Shown: positions 16,925-25,680 of the stretch, one piece after another
How positions within the stretch are numbered: position 1 is the first letter of the stretch
How the letters are laid out: each line of letters starts with the position of its first letter
Source: Chitinophaga sp.
GTDB lineage: Bacteria; Bacteroidota; Bacteroidia; Chitinophagales; Chitinophagaceae
Assembly (NCBI RefSeq): GCF_017745275.1
Contig: NZ_JAGHZS010000002.1
Location: 124,001-188,000 of the forward strand
DNA: 64,000 bases
Direction of reading: 5' to 3'
Translations under genes and position numbers: made by a program
Notes under the pieces: generated by a model
The model's input: the letters and a program-made list of their open reading frames with translations, nothing else
Told to the model about the DNA's origin: nothing
Databases searched by the model: none

Positions 16925-19900
16925 ATGTTAAAACGATTTATTGAAAGGCCGGTATTATCAACGGTTATTTCTATCATATTGGTTATACTGGGAGGGTTGT
17001 CTTTATTCTCCCTGCCTACGGCCTTATTTCCTGAGATTGCGCCGCCATCTGTACAGGTTATCGCCAATTATCCCGGTGCGAATGGGGAGGTGATATCCCG
17101 TACAGTTGCTACCCCGATAGAAGAATCGGTAAATGGTGTGGAGAACATGACGTACATGACCTCCAATTCCAACAACGATGGTAGCTACATCCTGACCGTT
17201 TTTTTTAAACAAGGAACGGATCCTGATATTGCGGCGGTAAACGTACAAAACCGCGTATCTAAAGCTAATAGCCAGCTACCTCCCGAAGTATTGCAAGCCG
17301 GGCTTTCTACACAGAAAGTACAGAGCAGCTTCCTGATGTTTGTGGCCTTATATAGTGAGGATAGCGTTAAGTACAACGAGCTGTTCTTAAATAACTATGC
17401 CAGAATCAATATCATCCCCCAGTTACAACGTATACCAGGGGTGGCACAGGTACAGCCGTTTGGTTCAAAAGATTATTCGATGCGTATCTGGTTGAAACCC
17501 GATAGGCTTGTTGCCAATAATCTTTCTACAGCAGAAGTAATGAACGCGATCAAAGATCAGAACGTAGAAGCTGCACCAGGACGTTTGGGACAAAGTAGTA
17601 AAGAATCTTTCGAGTATATTATTAAGTACAAGGGAAAGTTAAATAAGCCTGAAGAGTATGAGAATATGGTGATTAAGGCGAACAACGATGGTTCTGTTCT
17701 TCGTCTTAAAGATTTGGCCAGGGTTGAACTTGGTGGCTACACTTATACTGCCTCGAACTTACTTGATGGCAAACCGGCCACTGGTTTTGGTATTGTGCAG
17801 ACACCCGGTTCCAATGCGAATGAAATTCTTACAGAACTGGAACGACAGATTGGAGAATTTGATAAGGCGTTACCCGGTGGTATGAAGTTTAAGATCATGT
17901 ACAACTCCAAGGAATTTTTGGATGCATCTATTGACCAGGTAAAAGAAACACTGATCATTGCCTTCATCCTTGTGGCCATCGTGGTTTTCATTTTCCTGCA
18001 GGATGTGCGCTCTACATTGATCCCGGTAATTGCTGTTCCGGTTTCGATTATAGGTACCTTCTTCTTCTTACAGTTATTCGGCTTTAGTATTAACCTGCTT
18101 ACATTGTTCGCATTGGTACTGGCTATTGGTATTGTGGTGGATGATGCCATTGTGGTGGTGGAGGCCGTACACTCAACGATGGAACGAGAGCATTTAGCGG
18201 CAAGAGAAGCAACTGTTAAAACCATGAGTGAGATATCCGGTGCGATTGTTTCGATCACATTGGTAATGGCAGCGGTGTTTGTACCAGTAAGTTTTGTGCA
18301 AGGTCCGGCAGGCGTATTCTATAAACAATTCGCCTTTACACTGGCCATCGCTATCTTTATTTCTGCGGTGAATGCGTTGACGTTAAGTCCGGCGTTGTGT
18401 GCTTTATTCTTAAAGAACCAGCATATAGGTGAAGGTGGACAGAAAAAAGGTTTTGGTGCCCGCTTCTTCTATGCGTTTAATACCGCCTTTAATGCAATGA
18501 CCGCAAGATATATACGGAGCATCAAATTCCTGCTGAAGAACAGGTGGGTAGCTATTACCGGATTATTGCTTGTGGTGGTTGCTACAGTTTGGCTGATCAA
18601 AACAACGCCTACCGGGTTTATTCCGGATGAAGATCAGGGGTTTGTAGTTGGTATTACCCAAACACCTCCTGGTAGTTCACTGAGCAGAACAGAGAATGCA
18701 ACCAGCCAGATTAGTAAAATTGTGATGAAAGATGATGGTGTGAGCGATGTATGGGCTGCCAATGGGATGAACTTCGTTACAAATGCGAACGCTTCCCCTA
18801 ATGCTGCGGTATTTGTGAGGTTAAAAGATCGTAAGGAGAGAGGTGTTGTAAAAGACCCAACTGCTATTGCAGGCGGTTTGTTAGGCAAATCAATGCAAGT
18901 ACATGATGCCTTGACTTTTTTCGTTGGTTTTCCAACCATACAGGGTTTCGGTAACGTGAGCGGTGTGGAAATGATGTTGCAGGACAGAACAAACGGATCG
19001 CTGGAAAAATTAGCAGGAACGGCATGGGGCTTTGTTGGTGCATTAAGTCAGCGGCCAGAAGTGGCAAGTGCGTTCACTACTTTTAATACAGGTAATCCAC
19101 AATACACAATTGATATAGATGAAGTAAAAGTGAAACAATTGGGTGTATCTGTTGGTGATTTGTTGAGTACGCTGCAAACGTATTATGGTAGTAGTTTCGT
19201 TTCAGACTTTAACCGTTTCGGGAAATATAGCCGCGTAATGGCGCAGGCTGATGTTTCATACCGGATGGATAAAGGTTCGTTGGATGCTATTTATGTAAAG
19301 AACAACCTGGGTACGATGGTACCGGTAAGTACCGTGGCCAAATTCACACGTGTATATGGCCCGGAAACAGTTACACGAAACAACCTGTATACTGCTGTTA
19401 CCATTAATGCTACACCTAAACCAGGTTATAGCACCGGTGATGTAATTACAGCCATTAAAGAAGTATCGAAAAAAGCATTGCCACAAGGATATGCTTATGA
19501 GTTCACGGGTATTACAAGGGAAGAGATAAGAGCGGGGAACCAGACTGCGTTCGTGTTTTTATTGAGTGTGTTGTTCGTATTCTTCCTGCTGGCTGCACAG
19601 TATGAAAGCTATATCCTGCCACTGGCAGTAATCCTTACAGTACCTACGGGGATATTAGGTGTATATAGTTTCATTGGCTTGAGCGGTATAGATAGTAATA
19701 TCTACGTACAAATAGGTATGATTATGCTGATAGGATTATTGGCTAAAAATGCGATCCTGATCGTGGAGTTTGCCTTACAACGGCGAAGAGCGGGTTATAA
19801 GCTTATACCGGCGGCTTTGGAAGCAGCACAGCTCCGTCTTCGTCCAATATTGATGACTTCCTTTGCCTTTATTGTTGGTATGATGCCATTAATCTTTACA

Positions 19901-20089
19901 CAAGGAGCATCTGCCAAAGGCAATCATTCCATTGGTTGGAGTACTGTAGGCGGCATGTTTACCGGGGTGGTCCTGGGGGTATTCATCATACCTGTGCTGT
20001 TTGTAATTTTCCAGTTCCTGCAGGAGAAAATCAGCCGTAAGCCGATAGTGCAAGTGGAAGCAGAACATGATGCAAAGCTGGTACACTAA
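16925..20089 (+). CDS. RND efflux pump, HAE1 family inner-membrane transporter
   Basis: This 1054-aa pump exports hydrophobic or amphiphilic compounds using the proton gradient. Family hallmarks are the N-terminus KRFIERPVLSTVISIILVIL, the proton-relay helix TM4 with the Asp pair in IGIVVDDAIVVVEAVH (residues about 398-413), the repeated halves each with a large periplasmic loop, and the second-half helix IMLIGLLAKNAILIVEFA. ATG 16925 is preferred to the upstream TTG because the family starts at MLKRFIERP. It forms an operon with the adaptor and the outer membrane factor. Substrates cannot be predicted. Confidence 0.95.
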   Translation: MLKRFIERPVLSTVISIILVILGGLSLFSLPTALFPEIAPPSVQVIANYPGANGEVISRTVATPIEESVNGVENMTYMTSNSNNDGSYILTVFFKQGTDPDIAAVNVQNRVSKANSQLPPEVLQAGLSTQKVQSSFLMFVALYSEDSVKYNELFLNNYARINIIPQLQRIPGVAQVQPFGSKDYSMRIWLKPDRLVANNLSTAEVMNAIKDQNVEAAPGRLGQSSKESFEYIIKYKGKLNKPEEYENMVIKANNDGSVLRLKDLARVELGGYTYTASNLLDGKPATGFGIVQTPGSNANEILTELERQIGEFDKALPGGMKFKIMYNSKEFLDASIDQVKETLIIAFILVAIVVFIFLQDVRSTLIPVIAVPVSIIGTFFFLQLFGFSINLLTLFALVLAIGIVVDDAIVVVEAVHSTMEREHLAAREATVKTMSEISGAIVSITLVMAAVFVPVSFVQGPAGVFYKQFAFTLAIAIFISAVNALTLSPALCALFLKNQHIGEGGQKKGFGARFFYAFNTAFNAMTARYIRSIKFLLKNRWVAITGLLLVVVATVWLIKTTPTGFIPDEDQGFVVGITQTPPGSSLSRTENATSQISKIVMKDDGVSDVWAANGMNFVTNANASPNAAVFVRLKDRKERGVVKDPTAIAGGLLGKSMQVHDALTFFVGFPTIQGFGNVSGVEMMLQDRTNGSLEKLAGTAWGFVGALSQRPEVASAFTTFNTGNPQYTIDIDEVKVKQLGVSVGDLLSTLQTYYGSSFVSDFNRFGKYSRVMAQADVSYRMDKGSLDAIYVKNNLGTMVPVSTVAKFTRVYGPETVTRNNLYTAVTINATPKPGYSTGDVITAIKEVSKKALPQGYAYEFTGITREEIRAGNQTAFVFLLSVLFVFFLLAAQYESYILPLAVILTVPTGILGVYSFIGLSGIDSNIYVQIGMIMLIGLLAKNAILIVEFALQRRRAGYKLIPAALEAAQLRLRPILMTSFAFIVGMMPLIFTQGASAKGNHSIGWSTVGGMFTGVVLGVFIIPVLFVIFQFLQEKISRKPIVQVEAEHDAKLVH

Positions 20090-20130
20090 AATATTAGCAT
20101 TATCTATTATCAGAATTAGAAAAAAGACAG

Positions 20131-21546
20131 ATGAAAACAAGATATAGCTCATTTTACTTTTTGTTGTTCTCCTTAGTTGTAGGGTTAGCAGCATGCCGGG
20201 TTGGCCGCAATTACGAGCGGCCCCCGGTGGCGCTGCCCCAGCAGTTTGGAACCGTGGCACCTTCCGATAGCAGCATAGCAGAAATAGAATGGAAGAAATT
20301 TTTTACCGATGCCACTTTGCAGCAGTTAATAGACAAAGCCGTTACCGGCAACTACGACCTGCAGCTGGCCGTGAAGAGAGTAGAAAGCGCACAGGCGTAC
20401 CTGAAACAGGCGAAATTGGCGTGGTTGCCAGCCTTTAACGCTACGGCATCTGCCAGCACAAACTTCCCGTCCAAAAATAGCTTTACAGGTCTGAACCTCT
20501 CTGCCAATAACCTGGGAGATCACCTGGAAGACTTCAACTTAGGCGTTGGTATGTCGTGGGAAATAGATATCTGGGGCAAAATACGTCGGCAGAAAGAAGC
20601 CGCACTGGCTACCTACCTGCAGTCGTACGAAGGTGCCCATGCCGTGCAAACCGGCCTGGTAGCAGCTGTTGCCAACAGTTACTTCAACCTGCTGATGCTG
20701 GACAACCAGCTTAGCATTGCCCGCAGAAACCTGGAATTAAGCGATACCATTGTAAAAATGATCCGTTTACAGAAAGCTGCGGGTGAAGTCACCGAGCTGG
20801 GTGTACAACAGGCCATTTCACAGCAACAGACCGCAGAACTGCTGGTACCACAGCTGGAACAAGGCATTGCAATCCAGGAAAATGCACTGCGTATTTTAAC
20901 CGGAGAACTACCGTCTACGATTACACGCAGCAGCACACTGGCTACCTTCCAGGTAGCGGATGCTTTGCCAACCGGTATCCCGGCTAATATGATCAGTCGC
21001 CGCCCCGATGTGCGTGCCAGCGAAATGGGACTGGTAGCAGCTAATGCACTGGTAGGCGCAGCACAAGGCAATATGTATCCAACACTGACCATCACTGGCA
21101 GCGGCGGCGTAAATGCCTTCAAAGCCAGCACCTGGTTTAACTTACCTGCATCCCTGTTTGGTACTGTAGCGGGTGGACTTACTCAGCCTATCTTCCAGCG
21201 CCGTGCCCTGAAAACACAGTTGGAAGTAGCTAAAATACAACGTGAACAAGCTGTGATCCAGTTTAAACAATCCGCCCTGAATGCAGTAGGAGAGGTGAGT
21301 GATGCGCTGGTAAAACTTGATAAAGTAAAAACACAGCAGGAAATTGCGATCAGGCAGGTAAATACCTCACAACTGGCGGTACAACAGGCACAATTACTGT
21401 TCCGCAGTGGTATGGCTAACTACCTGGAGGTGATCACCGCACAGGGACGTTCCCTGCAGGCGGAACTGGCTAAAGCCGATATTGATCGTCAGCGTTTAAC
21501 TGCCATGGTAGATTTATACCGCTCTTTAGGCGGCGGTTGGAAATAA
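20131..21546 (+). CDS. Outer membrane efflux lipoprotein (TolC/NodT family)
   Basis: A 471-aa outer membrane factor of the tripartite pump. The signal peptide ends in the lipobox Leu-Ala-Ala-Cys near residue 22, followed by the NodT-type start RVGRNYERPPV. Two structural repeats of long helices are visible, each with the family motifs (YDLQLAVKRVESAQAYLKQA; VLITRR-type block ISRRPDVRASEMGLVAANA), plus the conserved LFRSGMANYLEVITAQ near the end. It follows the pump gene by 41 nt. A long palindrome 86 nt downstream probably ends the operon. Confidence 0.94.
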   Translation: MKTRYSSFYFLLFSLVVGLAACRVGRNYERPPVALPQQFGTVAPSDSSIAEIEWKKFFTDATLQQLIDKAVTGNYDLQLAVKRVESAQAYLKQAKLAWLPAFNATASASTNFPSKNSFTGLNLSANNLGDHLEDFNLGVGMSWEIDIWGKIRRQKEAALATYLQSYEGAHAVQTGLVAAVANSYFNLLMLDNQLSIARRNLELSDTIVKMIRLQKAAGEVTELGVQQAISQQQTAELLVPQLEQGIAIQENALRILTGELPSTITRSSTLATFQVADALPTGIPANMISRRPDVRASEMGLVAANALVGAAQGNMYPTLTITGSGGVNAFKASTWFNLPASLFGTVAGGLTQPIFQRRALKTQLEVAKIQREQAVIQFKQSALNAVGEVSDALVKLDKVKTQQEIAIRQVNTSQLAVQQAQLLFRSGMANYLEVITAQGRSLQAELAKADIDRQRLTAMVDLYRSLGGGWK

Positions 21547-21631
21547 GATATAAGAAAGGTATAGGAAACAATGCTGCAGGGTAGCAGTCGATAGAAAGAG
21601 TAATACTGCCTGATGGCAGGTGGAAATAATG

Positions 21632-21724
21632 AATGACGAATTACGGATTAAAGCGAAGATCCAAAGACGAATTTTTGAATCAAATGCCCGGTAAAATAGC
21701 GCTTTAGGTCCGTAGTTCGTCATT
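21632..21724. repeat. Long imperfect palindrome C after the efflux operon
   Basis: Arms 21632-21655 and 21700-21724 pair over about 24 bp with two substitutions and one single-base bulge, around a 44-nt loop. The outer block is AATGACGAATTACGGA against TCCGTAGTTCGTCATT, followed by TTTGTATTTTAT. It lies 86 nt past the efflux channel stop and is a likely terminator. A smaller stem CTGCC/GGCAG lies just before it at 21606-21619. Its arms are not built of the 7-mers seen in palindromes A and B. Confidence 0.65.
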
Positions 21725-21800
21725 TTGTATTTTATATATCCGCTCTGGTGGCTGGTTTGAAAAATTTTTGCAATTTTTTTTTTATTTTCAAATTCTTTTA

Positions 21801-21808
21801 TACTTTTG
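21801..21808 (+). promoter_or_regulatory. -7 box of the tRNA-Ser gene
   Basis: TACTTTTG matches TAnnTTTG exactly, 10 nt before the first base of the tRNA. This would place the transcription start a few bases before the mature 5' end. No -33 TTG is found at normal spacing. Confidence 0.5.
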
Positions 21809-21818
21809 CAACCCACAC

Positions 21819-21903
21819 GGAGAGTTGGCAGAGCGGTCGATTGCGGCAGTCTTGAAAACTGTTGACTGTAACAGGTCCCGGGGTTCGAATCCCTGACTCT
21901 CCG
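21819..21903 (+). tRNA. tRNA-Ser (anticodon UGA)
   Basis: An 85-nt type II tRNA with acceptor stem GGAGAGT/ACTCTCC and discriminator G. The D-arm contains TGGCAGAGCGGTCGA. The anticodon arm CAGT-CTTGAAA-ACTG has anticodon TGA. There is a long variable arm, and a T-arm with loop TTCGAAT. The CCA end is not encoded. It is followed at once by its own terminator (21905-21950). Decayed copies of its 3' half recur downstream at 24084, 24173, 25658 and 26559. Confidence 0.95.
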
Positions 21904-21904
21904 C

Positions 21905-21950
21905 AAAAAGTGATACAAAAGTTCATTATTGAATTTTGTATCACTTTTTT
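21905..21950 (+). terminator. Intrinsic terminator of tRNA-Ser
   Basis: A perfect 16-bp stem AAAAAGTGATACAAAA / TTTTGTATCACTTTTT with a 13-nt loop ends in a T-run, starting 2 nt after the tRNA. A related stem with wobble pairs follows the pseudo-tRNA at 24250-24297. Confidence 0.9.
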
Positions 21951-22350
21951 AGTTTTAAGATGGTGTTTACCAGGTGTTTTCAATTTGAAAAGCGGATTCG
22001 ATAGAGATGTTTTGTATTGAGATTTTTTTTGATCATGATTTCTGTAACCCATCTTTTTTTACTTATAAATATGATTATTAGTGAGTTAGGAATAGTTGAA
22101 ATAACTCGTTAATCATGTGCGAATTGACCAAAAAGCAATAAGTATAAGAGATTCGAACCCCGATTAATTTTTCCCTTATCAAGAACCTGAGAGCTGATGT
22201 TTTTGTAATCGTATTGCCTTTTTATTTTCAATTTCGGCTATCGGAGCTAGGACCCCGTCAGTATAGGCATCATCAATATTTATGCTTTTTTGAGCGTCTG
22301 TATTATATTTAATATCTGTAGTTACTTTATAATGGTACAAACTAACAACT
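21951..22350. other. AT-rich leader of the first tRNA-anchored cassette, with inverted T-arm fragment
   Basis: 400 bases without a supported gene. The 13-base string GATTCGAACCCCG at 22150-22162 is the exact reverse complement of the T-arm of the neighbouring tRNA-Ser, so it may be an inverted tRNA fragment. An imperfect hairpin with arms ATGATTA..GAGTTA and TAACTC..TAATCAT spans 22071-22116. Base composition is clearly more A+T-rich than the flanking efflux operon. Confidence 0.5.
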
Positions 22351-24015
22351 ATGATATTTCTACGTTCTACGATTGTTTTCTTTCTGTTGTTAGTTATGCA
22401 ACAAGGCTACAGCCAGTCAGCTGAAATAAACCTTAAATTTAGATATGGGAATGAAGTTAATCCCATAGGTATCGATGTAGAATACATTCTGTCGGCTGAT
22501 TTTAGCAATAGTACTGAGAGGTTAGTATTTTTGTACGATAGAATGTATCCATTGCAAAGAAGCAGTGATACTGTTTCCAACCTCCAAGTGAAAGATAGGT
22601 TGGGCGTATTTCCCCTTAAACTTCTGCCCAATGATAAATTAGATGGTTCTGGCTACCTTAGGTGGAGTGCATTAAGGGCTCAGGATGGACCGGTAACGGT
22701 TTCGTACTTTGTACCACTAGCTCCCCCGCTTGCGTTGAAAAGTGGGCCTGTAAAGGATTTACAGGCTGCTGGGGATGGAATATCAGGCGCACTCGGAAGT
22801 TTTTTGCTATTCCCTGATCAATCAAAAAAAATTAATATTAATCTCCATTGGATATTAAATAATGGCCAGGATGCTGTCTGCAGCCAGGGGGTGGGTAAAA
22901 ATATTTCATTCCAAACATCCTTAGACGACCTTTTTGAGATACAGTTTCTAGCGGGTAGTCTATATGCTTATGCAAACAATAAAATTACTGCCGGCTTTAA
23001 CATGTACGGTCTTGGACAGGAAGTAAACGATGAATTAAATACTTCTGCCGACTGGTATTCAAAAGCGTATGAAATAATAAGAGATAGCTTGAATGGCTCA
23101 CCAACTGTACCTTTTTATTATTTTTTTCGCTCTTATAATGGTAATCCAATGTCAAGTGGAAGAGCTGGTAGTGGATCGTTCCTGCTATATCTTCCCAAAA
23201 AGATATCGATGAATGATGAGGATATAAGAATATTATCTGCCCATGAAATGATACATGTATTTGTATCAGACCTCGTTGATCCTGATGATTTAACAGATTG
23301 GTATATCGAAGGTATCGCCGACTATCTTTCAGTAAAATTATTATACGATGGCCATTTGATTGACGTGAAAAAATATCTGGAGGAGATAAATGGCCAAGCG
23401 GCTGTATATTATACCAATAAGTTGAGGAGTATACCAAATCAAAAAATACCAGAAACCATGTGGTCTGGTACTAATGCCTGGACTACGCCATACAGTAGGG
23501 GAGCAATGTATTTTGCCGATCTTGAGGGTAAACTAAAACAGCACAGGGCAAAAGTAACTGTACTTTCGCTGGTTAATGTATTGAATGCTATGAAAAAGCG
23601 GGGAGAGAAGATCTCTTCGGAGTCATGGGTAAACTTGCTGGAAAAGGAGGTTGGAGCATGGGCATTAGCGGATTATGAGACCATGCTTTCTGGTAAGTTG
23701 CTGATTCCGGGAGATAATGCTTTTGGTGAGAGCTTTAAACGAAAACCTGTTAAGGCCAGCTTTTTTGATTTGGGATTTGATTATCCTAAGTCGATTAAAG
23801 CAGGAGAGCACATTAAAAACCTGAGGGCAAATTCTCCTGCTGCAAAAGCTGGATTAAAAGAAGGAGATATTATTAACAGTGATGTAGATCTTTTTCCATT
23901 ATACAAAAGCTATTCAAAATTTTTAACCATTGACGTAAGAAGAAATGGAAAAATCATCTCAATTAGATATCATCCCCGTTCAACCTCGGCCAGTGCATAT
24001 AAATGGATATTTTAA
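22351..24015 (+). CDS. Secreted M61-type (glycyl-aminopeptidase-like) metallopeptidase with PDZ domain
   Basis: This 554-aa protein has a signal peptide (MIFLRSTIVFFLLLVMQQGYSQ). The zinc-peptidase motif is HEMIHVFV near residue 299, with the third ligand Glu in WYIEGIADYLSVK about 25 residues later. These give the HExxH...E arrangement of the M61 clan. The N-terminal half is beta-rich, as in M61 proteins. A C-terminal PDZ domain lies near 480-545 (IKNLRANSPAAKAGLKEGDIIN). It is the single gene of the first cassette after tRNA-Ser and is more A+T-rich than its neighbours, which suggests acquisition by transfer. Substrate unknown; known M61 members cleave N-terminal Gly or Ala. Confidence 0.8.
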   Translation: MIFLRSTIVFFLLLVMQQGYSQSAEINLKFRYGNEVNPIGIDVEYILSADFSNSTERLVFLYDRMYPLQRSSDTVSNLQVKDRLGVFPLKLLPNDKLDGSGYLRWSALRAQDGPVTVSYFVPLAPPLALKSGPVKDLQAAGDGISGALGSFLLFPDQSKKININLHWILNNGQDAVCSQGVGKNISFQTSLDDLFEIQFLAGSLYAYANNKITAGFNMYGLGQEVNDELNTSADWYSKAYEIIRDSLNGSPTVPFYYFFRSYNGNPMSSGRAGSGSFLLYLPKKISMNDEDIRILSAHEMIHVFVSDLVDPDDLTDWYIEGIADYLSVKLLYDGHLIDVKKYLEEINGQAAVYYTNKLRSIPNQKIPETMWSGTNAWTTPYSRGAMYFADLEGKLKQHRAKVTVLSLVNVLNAMKKRGEKISSESWVNLLEKEVGAWALADYETMLSGKLLIPGDNAFGESFKRKPVKASFFDLGFDYPKSIKAGEHIKNLRANSPAAKAGLKEGDIINSDVDLFPLYKSYSKFLTIDVRRNGKIISIRYHPRSTSASAYKWIF

Positions 24016-24083
24016 AGCCATCGAAGAATGTTAGAAGCGGTATAATTATCTGAAGTTTACCGTTTCAAATAATGTTAAAAGTG

Positions 24084-24189
24084 GTAGCAGGTGTTCGACT
24101 GTGATCCCTGACTCTCCGCAGAAATTTAAAAAAGCCTTTGGTGATGAACCAAAGGCTTTTTGTTTTGAGTGTATTGCGGCAGTCTTATC
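24084..24189 (+). repeat. Cassette boundary R1: decayed tRNA-Ser 3' half joined to a terminator repeat
   Basis: 24084-24120 is a degraded copy of the tRNA-Ser 3' half, ending in the exact string GATCCCTGACTCTCCGCA apart from one substitution. It runs into GAAATTTAAA and the terminator stem AAAAAGCCTTTGGT / ACCAAAGGCTTTTT with loop GATGA (24128-24162). Then comes GTTTTGAGTGTATTGCGGCA. The part from CTCTCCGCA (24112) to CTTATC (24189) recurs at 25681-25754 and 26559-26637. It separates cassette 1 from cassette 2. Confidence 0.85.
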
Positions 24190-24242
24190 ACAAACGATTT
24201 TGACTGTAGCAGATCCGAGGTTCGAATCCCTCTCTCTCCGCA
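24173..24242 (+). pseudogene. Truncated, decayed tRNA-Ser
   Basis: This matches tRNA-Ser from the D-arm side of the anticodon stem to the 3' end: ATTGCGGCAGTCTT, then a disrupted anticodon loop, then TGACTGTAGCAGATCCGAGG, the T-loop TTCGAAT and CTCTCTCCGCA. The 5' acceptor and D-arm are missing, and the T-stem has C-C and A-C mismatches, so it cannot be a working tRNA. Its 3' acceptor TCTCTCC would pair with GGAGAGA, so it may derive from a different tRNA-Ser isoacceptor. Confidence 0.7.
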
Positions 24243-24249
24243 ACTAAGT

Positions 24250-24297
24250 AAAAAGTGGGTATAATCGAGCAAAATCGCTTAATTGTATCTACTTTTT
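24250..24297 (+). terminator. Terminator following the pseudo-tRNA
   Basis: A 16-bp stem, AAAAAGTGGGTATAAT against ATTGTATCTACTTTTT, pairs fully if three G-U pairs are allowed, and ends in TTTTTT. It has the same position and framework as the terminator of the intact tRNA at 21905-21950, so the pseudo-tRNA and its terminator look like one duplicated and diverged unit. It is convergent to the nuclease gene ending at 24324. Confidence 0.65.
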
Positions 24298-24323
24298 TAT
24301 GGTCATATTTTTCCTGTATTAGA

Positions 24324-25457
24324 CTATACCAATTTCCTTTGCTCTTCTTCTATAATCTTTGCCAATTCATCTTCACTAGGCAGGTTAATAAGATACTTAG
24401 ATACGAAAACTTGCTGTGGTAAACCGGAGGTTGCATACCTAACCAGGTTCTCATTCTTACTTGCACAGAGTATAATGCCTACTGGCGGATTATCGCCTTC
24501 ATGCATTTCATTTTCTTTATAATAGTTCAGGTAGACGTTCATTTGGCCGGCATCTGCGTGTGTAAATTCGCCGATCTTTAAATCCAAAAGGACGTGGCAT
24601 TTTAGTATACGATGATAAAATACCAAATCTATACGGTAATGCGTATTATCGAAAGTTATACGTCTTTGCCTGGCTTCAAAACAGAATCCCCTACCTAATT
24701 CCAAAAGGAAAGTTTGCAGATGAGTTATTATCCCATGTTCAAGGTCTGATTCGGTATATATGTCTTTTTCTTCCAGTCCTAAAAATTCAAGCATGTAGGC
24801 ATTGCGAAATATATTCTCAGCTTTCAATTCCGCCTGTTTCACGTTCCTATTTAATACGGCATGTTTATTAGTACTTAATCCAGTCCTCTCATATAGCATA
24901 CTGTTTATTGCCCGTTGCAAATCGCGCACACTCCAACTATTCCTAATTGTTTCCACTTCATAAAATTCACGTTTCAACGTGGTGTCCAATTTGAGTAACT
25001 CAATGAAATGTGAAAAACTAAGTCTTTCTAATAGTAGATTTGAGACCAAATTATTATCTGTCTCTACTGCTTCAGTTTGAGTTGTTATCGATTTTGCGGA
25101 CAATAAGCGCAAAATCCTAACACCATGTGAATCAGATAAATACAATTTTGCGGACGATGTCCGCAAAATGTCGGAATATGCCTTATAAAAGTCTTTACAA
25201 ATGTAGAGATGCCTTTCCCTAAGAGAAGTAATACCTCCATTTTTCAGATTTGCAGCAATCTCTTTATAAAGTCTTTGACCATAGACCGCCCTATCATTTC
25301 CATGTTGCTCGTACTCAACTATATAAAAGCCTATTATCCAGTTACGCAATGTTAAAGCAGTATTTACCTGCTTTTGCACTTTATTGAGGAAATATTGGTT
25401 AGTTTCTTTAATACTGTCGACAAGTGTTTCAATGTTAATTTCTATGGCGTTTTTCAT
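24324..25457 (-). CDS. DUF1016/YhcG-family PDDEXK nuclease
   Basis: This 377-aa protein has the two parts of the YhcG family. The N-terminal DUF1016-type domain (about 1-150) contains IVEYEQHGNDRAVYGQRLYK and RHLYICKDFYKAY. The C-terminal PD-(D/E)XK nuclease fold contains YRIDLVFYHRILKCHVLLDLK, then GQMNVYLNYY. The catalytic carboxylates appear as Asp in RIDL and Asp-Leu-Lys in place of the more usual Glu-x-Lys. ATG 25457 is chosen because the longer frame would start inside the palindrome at 25486-25528. Members of this family travel with mobile elements and restriction loci; their target is not established. It is the only gene of cassette 2 and points against the tRNA. Confidence 0.88.
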   Translation of the reverse strand: MKNAIEINIETLVDSIKETNQYFLNKVQKQVNTALTLRNWIIGFYIVEYEQHGNDRAVYGQRLYKEIAANLKNGGITSLRERHLYICKDFYKAYSDILRTSSAKLYLSDSHGVRILRLLSAKSITTQTEAVETDNNLVSNLLLERLSFSHFIELLKLDTTLKREFYEVETIRNSWSVRDLQRAINSMLYERTGLSTNKHAVLNRNVKQAELKAENIFRNAYMLEFLGLEEKDIYTESDLEHGIITHLQTFLLELGRGFCFEARQRRITFDNTHYRIDLVFYHRILKCHVLLDLKIGEFTHADAGQMNVYLNYYKENEMHEGDNPPVGIILCASKNENLVRYATSGLPQQVFVSKYLINLPSEDELAKIIEEEQRKLV

Positions 25458-25485
25458 ATTGGAGATAAATCGTGTGGTTAACTTC

Positions 25486-25528
25486 TTTTTGCTAAAATAA
25501 ATCATTTTCAGATTTATTTTAGCAAAAA
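25486..25528. promoter_or_regulatory. Perfect 18-bp palindrome upstream of the nuclease gene
   Basis: Arms TTTTTGCTAAAATAAATC (25486-25503) and its exact reverse complement (25511-25528) flank a 7-nt spacer, 29 bp upstream of the nuclease start at 25457. Neither strand has a U-run after the stem, so a terminator is unlikely. An operator for a dimeric regulator, possibly the nuclease itself, or a cruciform/recombination site fits better. The rest of the gap to 25680 holds only AT-rich sequence and a T-loop remnant GGTTCGAA at 25658-25665. Confidence 0.6.
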
Positions 25529-25680
25529 AACCTCATAATAATATCAATATCAATTAGATAAATGTAATATTAATTGTAGTTATCTTCTCTCACTTCGTGG
25601 GAAAGCGAAACGCTCATTTAATGAAAGTCAGAATTTGAGATAAATCCCTTTCAAACTGGTTCGAAACTTGTCCCCAATAG

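Noticed and set aside
24173..24242. Second functional tRNA-Ser
   Set aside because: The 5' acceptor strand and D-arm are missing, the anticodon loop is disrupted and the T-stem has two mismatches.
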